Source of the DNA: Propionibacterium sp.
GTDB taxonomy: Bacteria; Actinomycetota; Actinomycetes; Propionibacteriales; Propionibacteriaceae
Direction of reading: 5' to 3'
NCBI GenBank assembly: GCA_012839035.1
Contig: DUOB01000131.1
Location: 23,273 to 87,272 of the forward strand
Length of the DNA stretch: 64,000 nt
Position numbers and translations under genes: made by a program. Below, in pieces: positions 16,633 to 24,879 of this stretch; position 1 is the first letter of the stretch, and the number at the start of each line of letters is the position of its first letter. The notes under the pieces are model-generated. The model saw only the letters and a list, made by a program, of their open reading frames with translations, did not search any database and was not told the DNA's origin.

Positions 16633-17565
16633 CGGGGCGTACTGCTCTCCCATGATCAGCAGGACCAAAGGCTCCGCGAAAACGCCCATCAACACACACA
16701 GCGCGGCGCCCCCGGCCGGCAACCACATCGTGGAGCGGATCCGTCCCCATACGTCACGCATCGTGGGTTCGCGGGCTGCGACGGGAACCAACAGCGTGGT
16801 GAAGGTGTTGCTGGCGAGCATGATCGGCTGCGTCCACCGGTTGACGGCACCGTAGTAGCCAACGACCGTGTTGCCGGCGACCGCCCCGGCGATGGCCGAA
16901 TCGAGCGAACTCAGATTGATCATGATCGCGCCGAGACCAAAGTACTGGGCCCCGCGCCAAGCGTCGGGCAACCTCGTGAGTCCGCGAAAGGGGCGCGCAG
17001 CCGGGTCCATCAGCGCGAAGGCCACGCCTGCGCCGACGAGGGCCCCCAGCGCATAGGAGAGGAAGAACGCGATCTCGGGATGGACGCCGAGAAGTGCAGC
17101 ACCGAGATAGAGCACGAGGAGCACCGCGCGTTCGGAAACAAGACTGACGGCCAGAGAGGTGTTCCTGGAGTCGGCACGCAACGCGACGTGGAGCGTCTGG
17201 GTGAGGATCCAGCTCGAAAGAATGACTCCGATCCCCCCGAACGGCCGGGCCGGGGGAACCGCAAGGCAGACGAAGGAGATCAGTGCCCCGAGACCGATCC
17301 CGACGAGCACCTTGGTCGTGGCACGCCGGGAGTAGTCGCTTTTCGGCAGAGCGCCCGACGCCAGATCGCGAACCCAGAGATTGTTCGCCCCGAAGTCGAC
17401 AAGCCCTGACAGCACCATCGCCAACGCCATCGAGATCGTGACGACACCGAGCCGAGTCGGGCCGATCTCCCGCCCCAGGGCCGCAAAGACCACGAGCATG
17501 ACCAACTGGCCGCCCGCCGAGGCCCCCGAGACGAGGATCGCGTGCAGGGAAAGGCGATTGCTCAC
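16354..17565 (-). CDS. Wzx-type oligosaccharide flippase
   Basis: Polytopic membrane protein of 403 residues with about twelve membrane segments and the MATE/polysaccharide-transport layout (ILVSGASAGGQLVMLVVFAALGR at the start, PIMLASNTFTTLLVPV in the second half). It would flip undecaprenyl-linked repeat units to the outer face for the Wzy-like enzyme encoded opposite. It is last in the eight-gene leftward operon, and its GTG start overlaps the upstream stop (GTGA), implying translational coupling. Its 3' end overlaps the tail of the Wzy-like frame. Confidence 0.88.
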   Translation of the reverse strand: MSNRLSLHAILVSGASAGGQLVMLVVFAALGREIGPTRLGVVTISMALAMVLSGLVDFGANNLWVRDLASGALPKSDYSRRATTKVLVGIGLGALISFVCLAVPPARPFGGIGVILSSWILTQTLHVALRADSRNTSLAVSLVSERAVLLVLYLGAALLGVHPEIAFFLSYALGALVGAGVAFALMDPAARPFRGLTRLPDAWRGAQYFGLGAIMINLSSLDSAIAGAVAGNTVVGYYGAVNRWTQPIMLASNTFTTLLVPVAAREPTMRDVWGRIRSTMWLPAGGAALCVLMGVFAEPLVLLIMGEQYAPSVPVLQILAVAVAIININQPLAGLLQARGHDRRVALLLAVAVLVRLGVLVPLVLIFGAMGIALAFVMGEAILLLGMVAYARALRAAPAERRK

Positions 17566-18629
17566 CGCAGGCCCAACAGCGCGATGGCGAAGTCACGTGG
17601 AGTGGCGTACGCGACCTCAGCGGCCGGTGGCTGGTGGATGGCGTTCAGCGCCGCAGTGGTGAGTGCGGCCCGGTCCAGTGGCACCCACTGCGCGGAGTGC
17701 CCCAGCCGCTGAACGTCCTTTGCCAGTGTTCTCGCACCCGCGGCGATGACCTTCGTGCGAGCGGCTGCAGCCTTCCCCAGGATGCCGCTCGGGCCTTCGT
17801 TGGAGTGTGCGAGCACCATGCAATCCGACAGCTCGACGGCGGCGTCGAGTTCGGCATCGGTGAGGTGACGGCTGAGCGCCGCCAGCCGGACGTCTCCCGG
17901 GGCCACAGCGCGCAGCGTGTCCGTCAGCTCGGCATCCTGACGCCCGGCCAGCAGAAGTCCGAGTGGGCGATCCGCGCTCCGGGCAGCGTCGTCCAGCGCG
18001 GTCAGGACGAGCGGAATGTTCTTGCGCGCATCCAGCCACCCTGCAATGGCGAACCAGAACCGGTCGGGATCTGGGCCCATCGCTTCCCGGACCACTTGTC
18101 GGGCTTGGTCGGTGGGCTCGAATTCGATGGGATCGGAGACTTCCGAACGATTCGCGTCGGCGTCGAGCGCGGAGCCCAGCGTCAGGACGGTGACCCGGGG
18201 GACGACCTCCGCAACCGCAAATCCGGCTCGTCTGATCCACGTGCGCAGAGGCTGCAGCCGGGGATGGCGTCCGGCCTGAGCGGTGGCCCGCATGATGAGG
18301 ATCCGCAGCTCGCCGGATCCACGCCACCACGGGCGGCGTGCCAGGGCCAGAGCGATTCCGTCCCCGTCCGGCACGACCACCGTCGTGGCCTGCACCTTGC
18401 GGCTGATGACTTCCAGGTCTCGGGGAAACGGCCAAGTGCCGTCCGGAAGCAATTCCCATTCCGGGATCTCGGTGGAGCCCGCCTTCGCAACAAAATCCTC
18501 GCGTCCCGACGGGGTCGTCAGGAGCACGACGGACAGGCCTCGTCGCTGACATTCCGCGATCAGAAGCCGCACATAGTTGAACCTGTGCCCCTCCATGTTG
18601 GGCTCCACGACGAGCACACGGTCAGTCAT
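17562..18629 (-). CDS. Glycosyltransferase (GT4-like, divergent)
   Basis: 355-residue GT-B-type protein, opening VLVVEPNMEGHRFNYVRLL. Its C-terminal half carries FAIAGWLDARKNIPLVLTALD, LLLAGRQD and LAHSNEGPSGILGKAAAA, the last matching the acidic donor-site region of GT4 enzymes. The ATG at 18629 is preferred over in-frame upstream codons because GGGAG lies eight bases before it and the Rossmann strand starts directly. The first codons overlap the end of the acetyltransferase gene by eight bases. It probably adds one sugar of the repeat unit; donor not predictable. Confidence 0.78.
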   Translation of the reverse strand: MTDRVLVVEPNMEGHRFNYVRLLIAECQRRGLSVVLLTTPSGREDFVAKAGSTEIPEWELLPDGTWPFPRDLEVISRKVQATTVVVPDGDGIALALARRPWWRGSGELRILIMRATAQAGRHPRLQPLRTWIRRAGFAVAEVVPRVTVLTLGSALDADANRSEVSDPIEFEPTDQARQVVREAMGPDPDRFWFAIAGWLDARKNIPLVLTALDDAARSADRPLGLLLAGRQDAELTDTLRAVAPGDVRLAALSRHLTDAELDAAVELSDCMVLAHSNEGPSGILGKAAAARTKVIAAGARTLAKDVQRLGHSAQWVPLDRAALTTAALNAIHQPPAAEVAYATPRDFAIALLGLR

Positions 18630-19161
18630 GCACACTGCTCCCGGCCGCCCGCACGACCGCACCCGGCGCCACATCGGCGCTTGCGACTGCACCGGCGGCG
18701 ATCAGAGCGTTCTCTCCGATAGTGACTCCGCGCAGGACGGTCGCGCGAGTGGCGATCCAGGCCCGGGACCCGATGCTGATCGGCGCATTGTCGAACTCGA
18801 ACGTTGGCGAGCGTCGTTGATGACTGCCGGTGCACAGCAGGGCCTGCTGGGAGACGCACACGTTGTCACCGATCACCACGGATTCGAGGTTGAGGATCCA
18901 GGCGTCGACACCGATCCAGCAATTGGAACCCACGGAGAGTTTCCAGGGCCAGTGGACCCGGACGCCTTCCCTGATAAGGGTCCCGGCACCGATCGACGCA
19001 CCGAACTTCCGCAGGATCGACACGCGCAGCCGAGACGGCAACACACGCGAGGAGACCAGCGGTTGCCCAACCAGGTGCCACATCGCCTGCCACGGACGAC
19101 CCCGGCCCTTGTCGTAGCCACGGCCCGTGAAACCACTCAAATCGAGTTCGGGATGTGTCAC
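18622..19161 (-). CDS. WcaF-like hexapeptide-repeat O-acetyltransferase
   Basis: 179-residue left-handed beta-helix acyltransferase resembling the colanic-acid acetyltransferase WcaF. N-terminal part has PWQAMWHLVGQPLV and LRKFGASIGAG; hexapeptide rungs follow (SVGSNCWIGVDAWI, VVIGDNVCVSQQALLCTGSH with the catalytic-type His, RAWIATRATVLRGVTIGENALIAAG). It would acetylate a sugar of the lipid-linked repeat unit in the cytoplasm using acetyl-CoA. The GTG start overlaps the fcl stop (GTGA). Together with two outer SGNH proteins in the island it suggests an acetylated polymer. Confidence 0.88.
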   Translation of the reverse strand: MTHPELDLSGFTGRGYDKGRGRPWQAMWHLVGQPLVSSRVLPSRLRVSILRKFGASIGAGTLIREGVRVHWPWKLSVGSNCWIGVDAWILNLESVVIGDNVCVSQQALLCTGSHQRRSPTFEFDNAPISIGSRAWIATRATVLRGVTIGENALIAAGAVASADVAPGAVVRAAGSSVHD

Positions 19162-20114
19162 GCCCGGATATCCTCGATGTTCTCGCGATACCAGGCCACT
19201 GTGCTCGCGATACCGTCAGACAGCGAAATCCTTGGCTGCCAGCCTGAATTCATGAGTGTGGACACATCGAGGAGCTTTCGGGGGGTGCCGTCAGGTTTGG
19301 AGGTGTCCCATTTCACCTCTCCGACATACCCGGTCGCCGCGGCCACCATGTCCGAAAGCTCCCGGATGGTCACGTCGGTCCCGGTCCCCACATTCACTTG
19401 TTGAGGCCCATCGAAATGCTCCAACAGGTGCAACACCGCGGATGCCATGTCGTCGACGTGGAGGAACTCCCGTCGAACCTGGCCGGTGCCCCAATTGGTC
19501 ACGGTGTTGACCCCCGCGACCCGCGCCTCATCGAACCGGCGAATCATTGCGGGGAGCACGTGCGACCCCTCCCGGGAAAAGTTGTCGCCAGGACCATAGA
19601 GATTGGTGGGCATCGCGCTGATCCACGACAGTCCATACTGGCGCCGGGTGGCCTGCACCTGCGTGATGCCGGCGATCTTGGCGATCGCGTACGCATCATT
19701 CGTCGGCTCAAGCTTTCCGGTCAACAAACTGTCCTCGGTGATCGGTTGCTCTGCAAACTTCGGATAGATGCAGGAGCTTCCCAGAAAGATGAGCCGCGGT
19801 ACTTCATGGGTCAAAGCAGCGTCGAGCACATTCACCTGAATCTGCAGGTTCTCGGACAGGAAGTCGTGGGGATAGGTGTTGTTCGCGAGAATCCCTCCGA
19901 CTTTGGCCGCCGCCATAACCACGACCTTGGGTTTGGTCTCTGCGAAGAAGTCGAAGACGCGCCCCCGTTCACGGAGGTCGAGCTCGGCAGAGCTTCGACC
20001 GATGAGGTTGGTGAATCCCTCAGCGGCCAAGTGCCGGTGCACGGCGGAGCCGACCAGGCCCCGATGTCCCGCAACATAGACGGGCTGCGCACGGTCGAGT
20101 GCAAAATCAGACAT
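19158..20114 (-). CDS. fcl: GDP-L-fucose synthase
   Basis: NADPH-dependent 3,5-epimerase/4-reductase that turns GDP-4-keto-6-deoxymannose into GDP-L-fucose, the step after Gmd. The 318-residue SDR protein shows the nucleotide-binding GHRGLVG, the [12 protein letters not shown] serine/cysteine region and the YAIAK catalytic Tyr-Lys pair, plus the fucose-synthase-specific AKVGGI and [11 protein letters not shown]. It overlaps the gmd stop by eight bases and itself overlaps the acetyltransferase start. Presence of gmd-fcl makes L-fucose a predicted sugar of the exported polymer. Confidence 0.95.
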   Translation of the reverse strand: MSDFALDRAQPVYVAGHRGLVGSAVHRHLAAEGFTNLIGRSSAELDLRERGRVFDFFAETKPKVVVMAAAKVGGILANNTYPHDFLSENLQIQVNVLDAALTHEVPRLIFLGSSCIYPKFAEQPITEDSLLTGKLEPTNDAYAIAKIAGITQVQATRRQYGLSWISAMPTNLYGPGDNFSREGSHVLPAMIRRFDEARVAGVNTVTNWGTGQVRREFLHVDDMASAVLHLLEHFDGPQQVNVGTGTDVTIRELSDMVAAATGYVGEVKWDTSKPDGTPRKLLDVSTLMNSGWQPRISLSDGIASTVAWYRENIEDIRA

Positions 20115-21147
20115 TCGGCGTCACCCAACCCGGCAACTGGACAGTGTCGGTCCACGACCTGCCCTGGTGCGCCAAAGCCTCGATGTCGGCCTCGACCATG
20201 ATCCGGGCCAAGCTCATCGGACTCACCGTTGCCTCCCAGCCGAGCTTCTCCTTGGCCTTGGTCGCGTCGCCGATCAGCACATCCACTTCGGTCGGACGCA
20301 GATAGCGTTCGTCGAATCTGACGTGCTCCTCCCAGTCGAGATCGGCGATGGCAAAGGCCTCCTTGACGAAATCCCTGACCAAAGTGCCCTGCCCAGTGGC
20401 AAGCACGAAGTCCTCAGGCTCGTCCGCCTGCAGCATGCGCCACATGCCCTCCACATATTCAGGGGCATAACCCCAGTCCCGGATGGAGTCGAGATTTCCC
20501 ATGTAGAGGGCGTCATCCAATCCGGCCTTGATCCGTGCAACCGCGCGCGTGATCTTGCGGGTCACGAACGTTTCCCCGCGCCGGGGTGACTCGTGGTTGA
20601 ACAGGATGCCGTTTACCGCGAACATTCCATAGGCCTCGCGATAGTTCTTCGCAATCCAATAGGAATAGAGTTTTGCAGCACCATAGGGAGACCGCGGATA
20701 GAACGGAGTTTCCTCATTCTGGGGAGCGGAGAAGCCGCCATAAAGCTCCGAGGTTGATGCCTGATAATATCTGCATTGGATCTTCGACATCCGGATTGCC
20801 TCAAGCAGGCGAACTGCGCCGATTCCCGTGACGTCACCCGTGTGCTCGGGCTCGTCGAAACTCACCCGCACATGGGACTGTGCGGCCAGATTATAAACTT
20901 CCTGCGGTTTGATATCGCTCAACAGCGCAGCGATGCGCGGACCATCACTGATATCGCCGTAGTGCAGGAAGAGTCTCGCGTCGGCCTCATGCGGATCCTG
21001 ATAGAGATGATTGATCCGTTCGGTATTGAACGTCGAGGCGCGTCGGACCAGGCCGTGTACCTCATAGCCTTTGGTCAACAGCAATTCCGCAAGATAGGAT
21101 CCGTCCTGGCCGGTGATACCAGTGATAAACGCCCTCTTGGTGGACAA
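20107..21147 (-). CDS. gmd: GDP-mannose 4,6-dehydratase
   Basis: Converts GDP-D-mannose to GDP-4-keto-6-deoxy-D-mannose, first committed step to GDP-L-fucose. The 346-residue SDR enzyme has [24 protein letters not shown], the catalytic STSELYG and the [12 protein letters not shown]yr/Lys motif, then [16 protein letters not shown], all hallmark Gmd sequence. The start is TTG with AGAAGGG eight bases upstream, lying inside the end of the preceding glycosyltransferase gene (three-base gap). The stretch around 20600-21200 is noticeably richer in A/T than its neighbours, perhaps a sign of separate origin. Confidence 0.96.
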   Translation of the reverse strand: MSTKRAFITGITGQDGSYLAELLLTKGYEVHGLVRRASTFNTERINHLYQDPHEADARLFLHYGDISDGPRIAALLSDIKPQEVYNLAAQSHVRVSFDEPEHTGDVTGIGAVRLLEAIRMSKIQCRYYQASTSELYGGFSAPQNEETPFYPRSPYGAAKLYSYWIAKNYREAYGMFAVNGILFNHESPRRGETFVTRKITRAVARIKAGLDDALYMGNLDSIRDWGYAPEYVEGMWRMLQADEPEDFVLATGQGTLVRDFVKEAFAIADLDWEEHVRFDERYLRPTEVDVLIGDATKAKEKLGWEATVSPMSLARIMVEADIEALAHQGRSWTDTVQLPGWVTPNV

Positions 21148-21150
21148 TGA

Positions 21151-22386
21151 TCAAACCCTTCTGGTCTTGTGCGAATTTTTTGCTCTTGTCAAGGTACGCA
21201 CAAGGGCCTCGAAAGCGTCCAGTGCGACTTGTTCCTGCAGCATTCTCTCTTGATACGAACGTCCCGCGTCGCTCATGTGGCGTTGCCCATCCGGGTCGCC
21301 TGCCACGTTCTTCACTCCTGTGAGGAGCGCCACCGGATCCCCGGCACCAAGGACAATGCCTGCCCCCGAACTCTGGATTTCCTCGGCTGTCACGCCAGCC
21401 GGATTCACTGCCCCGACCACCGGACGACCCGCCGCAAAATATGAGGTCAATTTGCTGGGCACGGCCATGTCCGAGAGGGTTTCCTTCTCATTCACCAGGA
21501 GCGCGTCGGCGGCCTGCAGTGTGGACATGAAGTCGTCATCCGCCACCGGGTCGACAATCGTCACATTGCCCAAGCCTGCTGCGAGCTGCTCCAGCTTCTG
21601 TCGCTGGTTTCCGTCACCGAGGAGCACGAACCGCACGCTGCTGCCCTCGGCGAGTCGCCCAGCCTCGACGACATTCTCCAAGCCCTGTTTCGTCCCCATG
21701 TTGCCCGCGTGCAGGACAACGAATTCGTCCTCGTGCCAGCCCTGGCGACGACGCGCCTCTTGGCGGTCCACTGTCGACGGGCAGCGTCCGACGTGACACC
21801 AGTTGCGGATAACGAGGATCTTGTCGGGATCGACACCGATATCGGTGAGCTTGGTGGCAAATCGTTGATGGATCGCCACCACCCGGGATGCCCCTTGCAG
21901 GATCAGACTCTCGAGCTTGACCAGCAGGGCACCGCCGAGGCCACCGAGCATGCCCGTCTCGGCAGCACCCAATCCATAGAGGTCCTGGACCCACACCACG
22001 ACAGGAATCCTTGCCAGCCGTCCTCGCAGCACCACTGCGGCGGCCGAGAGGAGGGATGGTGACACCACCATCAGCAGATCCGGCCGGTCGAGGCGCGCCC
22101 GCAGACAGCGCAGCGCAAAGAGCGCCTCCATGACCATGCGGTCCTTCATCCCCGGACGTGGGGGAACCGGATGCTCCAGCCGTTGGACGGATACCCCATT
22201 GATCGTTTGGTTGGAGGCAACGCCATTTCGCCGCTTCCATTCCGGATAGTGGGGAAACCCGGTGAACACCCGGACATGGGCTCCCCGCTCCACCAGACCT
22301 TCGGCGAGGCCGGTCGAATAGGGGGCGATGCCGGTTGTCTCGGGGGCATAGTTGAGCGTGAAGAACGCGATCCGTTTTGTGCTCAC
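21151..22386 (-). CDS. Glycosyltransferase, GT4, WcaI-like
   Basis: 411-residue GT-B enzyme resembling the colanic-acid fucosyltransferase WcaI group: opening FFTLNYAPETTGIAPYSTGLAEGL, FTGFPHYPEW, WVQDLYGLGAAETGML, then FVVLHAGNMGTKQGLENVVEA and PSKLTSYFAAGRPVVGAV in the donor half. The GTG start overlaps the upstream gene's stop (GTGA). It sits immediately before gmd-fcl, which fits a fucosyltransferase role, but the acceptor and donor are inferred from position and family only. Confidence 0.86.
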   Translation of the reverse strand: MSTKRIAFFTLNYAPETTGIAPYSTGLAEGLVERGAHVRVFTGFPHYPEWKRRNGVASNQTINGVSVQRLEHPVPPRPGMKDRMVMEALFALRCLRARLDRPDLLMVVSPSLLSAAAVVLRGRLARIPVVVWVQDLYGLGAAETGMLGGLGGALLVKLESLILQGASRVVAIHQRFATKLTDIGVDPDKILVIRNWCHVGRCPSTVDRQEARRRQGWHEDEFVVLHAGNMGTKQGLENVVEAGRLAEGSSVRFVLLGDGNQRQKLEQLAAGLGNVTIVDPVADDDFMSTLQAADALLVNEKETLSDMAVPSKLTSYFAAGRPVVGAVNPAGVTAEEIQSSGAGIVLGAGDPVALLTGVKNVAGDPDGQRHMSDAGRSYQERMLQEQVALDAFEALVRTLTRAKNSHKTRRV

Positions 22387-23516
22387 GACGAGTTCCTCTC
22401 TGCCATCACAGCCACGTAGTCCTGTTCGACCCGATCAACGATCCCGCTGATTCCGAACCTGTCGAGTGCAAGCCGGCGGCCGCGGTCGGCGAGCGCGTTG
22501 CGACGGTCGTCGTCCCGGTGCAGTTCCACCAGGGCGGCCGCAAAATCCCCCACCGTCTCCGAGGCGACGAGTCCGGCGTCCGAACGAGAGATGTCGTCAG
22601 CAAGTCCGCAGGTGTCACCGACCACCACCGCACAGCCCACGGCCATGGCTTCGATGACGCTCATCCCGAACCGCTCGTTGTCCGTCGTGTTGACCAGAAC
22701 AGCTGCCCTTGCCAACCGTGGCAGCACCTCGTCCGGTGACAAGGCGCCGGACCACGTGATGCGGCCATCGCCATCGTCGGCTGCGAGCGCTTCCCGGACC
22801 GCATCGCCCTGACCCTCGTCAGGTCCGATCAATTCAAAGTCGACGTCCATCCCTCGTCGCACGGCCTCCTGGGCCACGCGCACGAACATCAACGGGCGCT
22901 TGCGCTCATGCAGACGCCCCACGAAGACGATCCCGCGACGTTGTTGCCCCGACTCGGCTTCCGCTGCTGCTTCCGGTATCCCATTCGGCAGCACACTGGT
23001 GCGCACGTCGGGTCCGGCGACCTCTTTGATGTCATCCACCTCAGACTCCGTGAGGCAATACACCCGATCGGCGTGCCGCAGGACAGGAATTGTCCAGGCG
23101 CGGTCGAGGGGCTTGGCCAGCAACCGGTCGCTGGCATCGATCATGCCGTGCGTCTGCACGACCAGGGGCAAGCCTCGGCGGCGCACCCAATGGGCAATCG
23201 GCAGCGTCACCAGGTCACGCGCCATGTGGACATGCACCACGTCCGGCGTAGGAGTCAATCCCCTCAGCCGCCGCAGGAGTCCCGGGGCAGTCATCCCGGC
23301 GTACCCAATCCCCGGCACCGCCTGCCGAGCAGCTGCCAGCTTGGCCGGTACGCCCTCGAGCTGATCGGGAATCCGGTCGAACCCGCGCGCCGCCCCTGCG
23401 AGAAGGACCCGGTGTCCGCGACGGAACAATTCCTGGGCCAGGTTCCCCGCCACCCTCGTCGGCCCACCGTAGGCTCCATCCGGGGAAAAGAGGGTGGCCA
23501 CATGCAGGATGTGCAC
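22383..23516 (-). CDS. Glycosyltransferase, GT4 family
   Basis: 377-residue GT-B enzyme. Acceptor half: HILHVATLFSPDGAYGGPTRVAGNLAQEL and QTHGMIDAS; donor half: GIVFVGRLHERKRPLMFVRVA and NERFGMSVIEAMAVGCAVVVG with the E-x7-E motif. The GTG at 23516 is chosen over longer in-frame starts because AGAAGGGGGG lies just upstream and the Rossmann fold begins at once. It starts two bases after the stop of the preceding gene and overlaps the start of the next one, so it is within the same operon. Confidence 0.87.
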   Translation of the reverse strand: MHILHVATLFSPDGAYGGPTRVAGNLAQELFRRGHRVLLAGAARGFDRIPDQLEGVPAKLAAARQAVPGIGYAGMTAPGLLRRLRGLTPTPDVVHVHMARDLVTLPIAHWVRRRGLPLVVQTHGMIDASDRLLAKPLDRAWTIPVLRHADRVYCLTESEVDDIKEVAGPDVRTSVLPNGIPEAAAEAESGQQRRGIVFVGRLHERKRPLMFVRVAQEAVRRGMDVDFELIGPDEGQGDAVREALAADDGDGRITWSGALSPDEVLPRLARAAVLVNTTDNERFGMSVIEAMAVGCAVVVGDTCGLADDISRSDAGLVASETVGDFAAALVELHRDDDRRNALADRGRRLALDRFGISGIVDRVEQDYVAVMAERNSS

Positions 23517-23518
23517 GG

Positions 23519-24772
23519 TCAGCCCCCCTTCTTCGCCGCTGTGACGGAGGGGAGGTGTGCACCGGACGGCATCCCGTCGTCGATGACCCGACGCCACACA
23601 TCGACCAGCACATCGAGGCTGATGTTTCGAGGCCACCAGTCGGCCGCGGCCCGGCCCATGGCTTCGGCCAAGTTGGGCTCCGCGAGCTGCAGGACCGCAT
23701 TACGGATGGCTTCCGGATCATCGGTCGGCACCACCAGCCCGGCGCCGGCCTCGAGCACGTCCTGCGCCGCTTGGCCTTCGACAGACCCCATGAAGAGGAC
23801 CGGTTTGCCGCGGGCCAGCGCGGCGTAGGTCTTCGACGGCACGCATGTGCCGGTGACGTTCTCCGCCAACGACACGACATGCACGTCGCCGGCGGCCAAC
23901 AACGTGTCGACCTGGTCCTTCGGCACCTGTCGTCCGAAGCGCCAGTTGCTGAGCGTCGCCGGCTTCGACGATCGACGCAACCGTTCCAGCTCGACACCGA
24001 CGCCCGAGACGACGAACAGGATGCGCTCGTCGTCGACGAGTTCGGCGGCGGCGTCGACGAGAGCCTCCAGCGGGTGGTGCGGCGCGGCATGACCCGAATA
24101 GAGGACGACGGTCGTCTCCGGTCCGGCACCCCAGCCCGCCCGCACTGCGGCCACAGCCTCGGGGTCCGGAGTCCCCTTGGGGGCGGCGGCCCATACCCGG
24201 ATCACCTCGGCCGAACGATGTACCTCCCGGGCGATGCGGTCGGCCATGCAGGTGCCAATGGTGACGACGATGTCAGCCGTGCGGAGAGCGAGCCTGTCGA
24301 CGATCCGGCGCAGGCGGGCGTCCAAGGCCCACGGATGCGAGGCGAGCTTCTGGTCCTGGAAATCATCCATGACCCAGGAAATCGTGTGCAGTTTGCGGCG
24401 CCCGAGCTTCCGGGCCACAAAAGGGGTGAGTCCGATCCCGGTCGGATAATCGACCGAGACGATCACCTGGGGATCATCCGGCAGCCGGGTCAGACCCACC
24501 GCGGTCTGAAGAAGGAACCTGCTCTCGGCCAGCAGATCACGAGCTTTGCCGAAGCCATAGCGCACCTGGGCAGCAATTCCTCCGTCCACGGGACGCGGGC
24601 GATGAGGATGCGTTCGGTCATCCATGCCATGCACGGAGGTCATCAGCCCCGCCGCCTGCAGACGTCCGGCAAGCTGGTGGACAACACGAGCGGTCGCGTC
24701 AGCTGGGCGATTGGCGCCCTTGTAGAGAAAGACCACTTGTGCCGCCAGCGGCTTGTTCGAATCCGTACGCAT
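23519..24772 (-). CDS. Glycosyltransferase, GT4-like, first gene of EPS operon
   Basis: 417-residue GT-B enzyme: VVFLYKGANRPADATARVVHQLAGRL at the start, TISWVMDDFQDQKLASHPW in the first half, and VVLYSGHAAPHHPLEALVDAA, VSLAENVTGTCVPSKTYAALARGKPVLFMG in the donor half. It resembles WcaI/GT4 enzymes that handle lipid-linked sugars. The ATG at 24772 is chosen because it stands seven bases after a TACTAT -10 box, matching the leaderless spacing seen elsewhere; an ATG three codons upstream overlaps that box. It opens the eight-gene leftward operon. Confidence 0.84.
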   Translation of the reverse strand: MRTDSNKPLAAQVVFLYKGANRPADATARVVHQLAGRLQAAGLMTSVHGMDDRTHPHRPRPVDGGIAAQVRYGFGKARDLLAESRFLLQTAVGLTRLPDDPQVIVSVDYPTGIGLTPFVARKLGRRKLHTISWVMDDFQDQKLASHPWALDARLRRIVDRLALRTADIVVTIGTCMADRIAREVHRSAEVIRVWAAAPKGTPDPEAVAAVRAGWGAGPETTVVLYSGHAAPHHPLEALVDAAAELVDDERILFVVSGVGVELERLRRSSKPATLSNWRFGRQVPKDQVDTLLAAGDVHVVSLAENVTGTCVPSKTYAALARGKPVLFMGSVEGQAAQDVLEAGAGLVVPTDDPEAIRNAVLQLAEPNLAEAMGRAAADWWPRNISLDVLVDVWRRVIDDGMPSGAHLPSVTAAKKGG

Positions 24773-24779
24773 CCCGGTC

Positions 24780-24802
24780 ATAGTAGGCCGCGAAGATCTT
24801 CG
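24780..24802 (-). promoter_or_regulatory. EPS operon promoter: -10 box with 12-bp palindrome in the spacer
   Basis: TACTAT (24780-24785, minus strand) stands seven bases before the first ATG of the operon. Five bases upstream is the perfect palindrome CGAAGATCTTCG (24791-24802), which lies between the -10 and where the -35 should be. That position fits a repressor or MerR-like activator site. No good -35 hexamer is visible, which would agree with activator dependence. Inference from position only. Confidence 0.4.
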
Positions 24803-24879
24803 AAAGCGGGCGGCGCGCAGGAGGAAAGTGCCTCCTTCTCCTGCCAGCAATGATCCAAAAGGAGGACGCCCGGGGCGGC

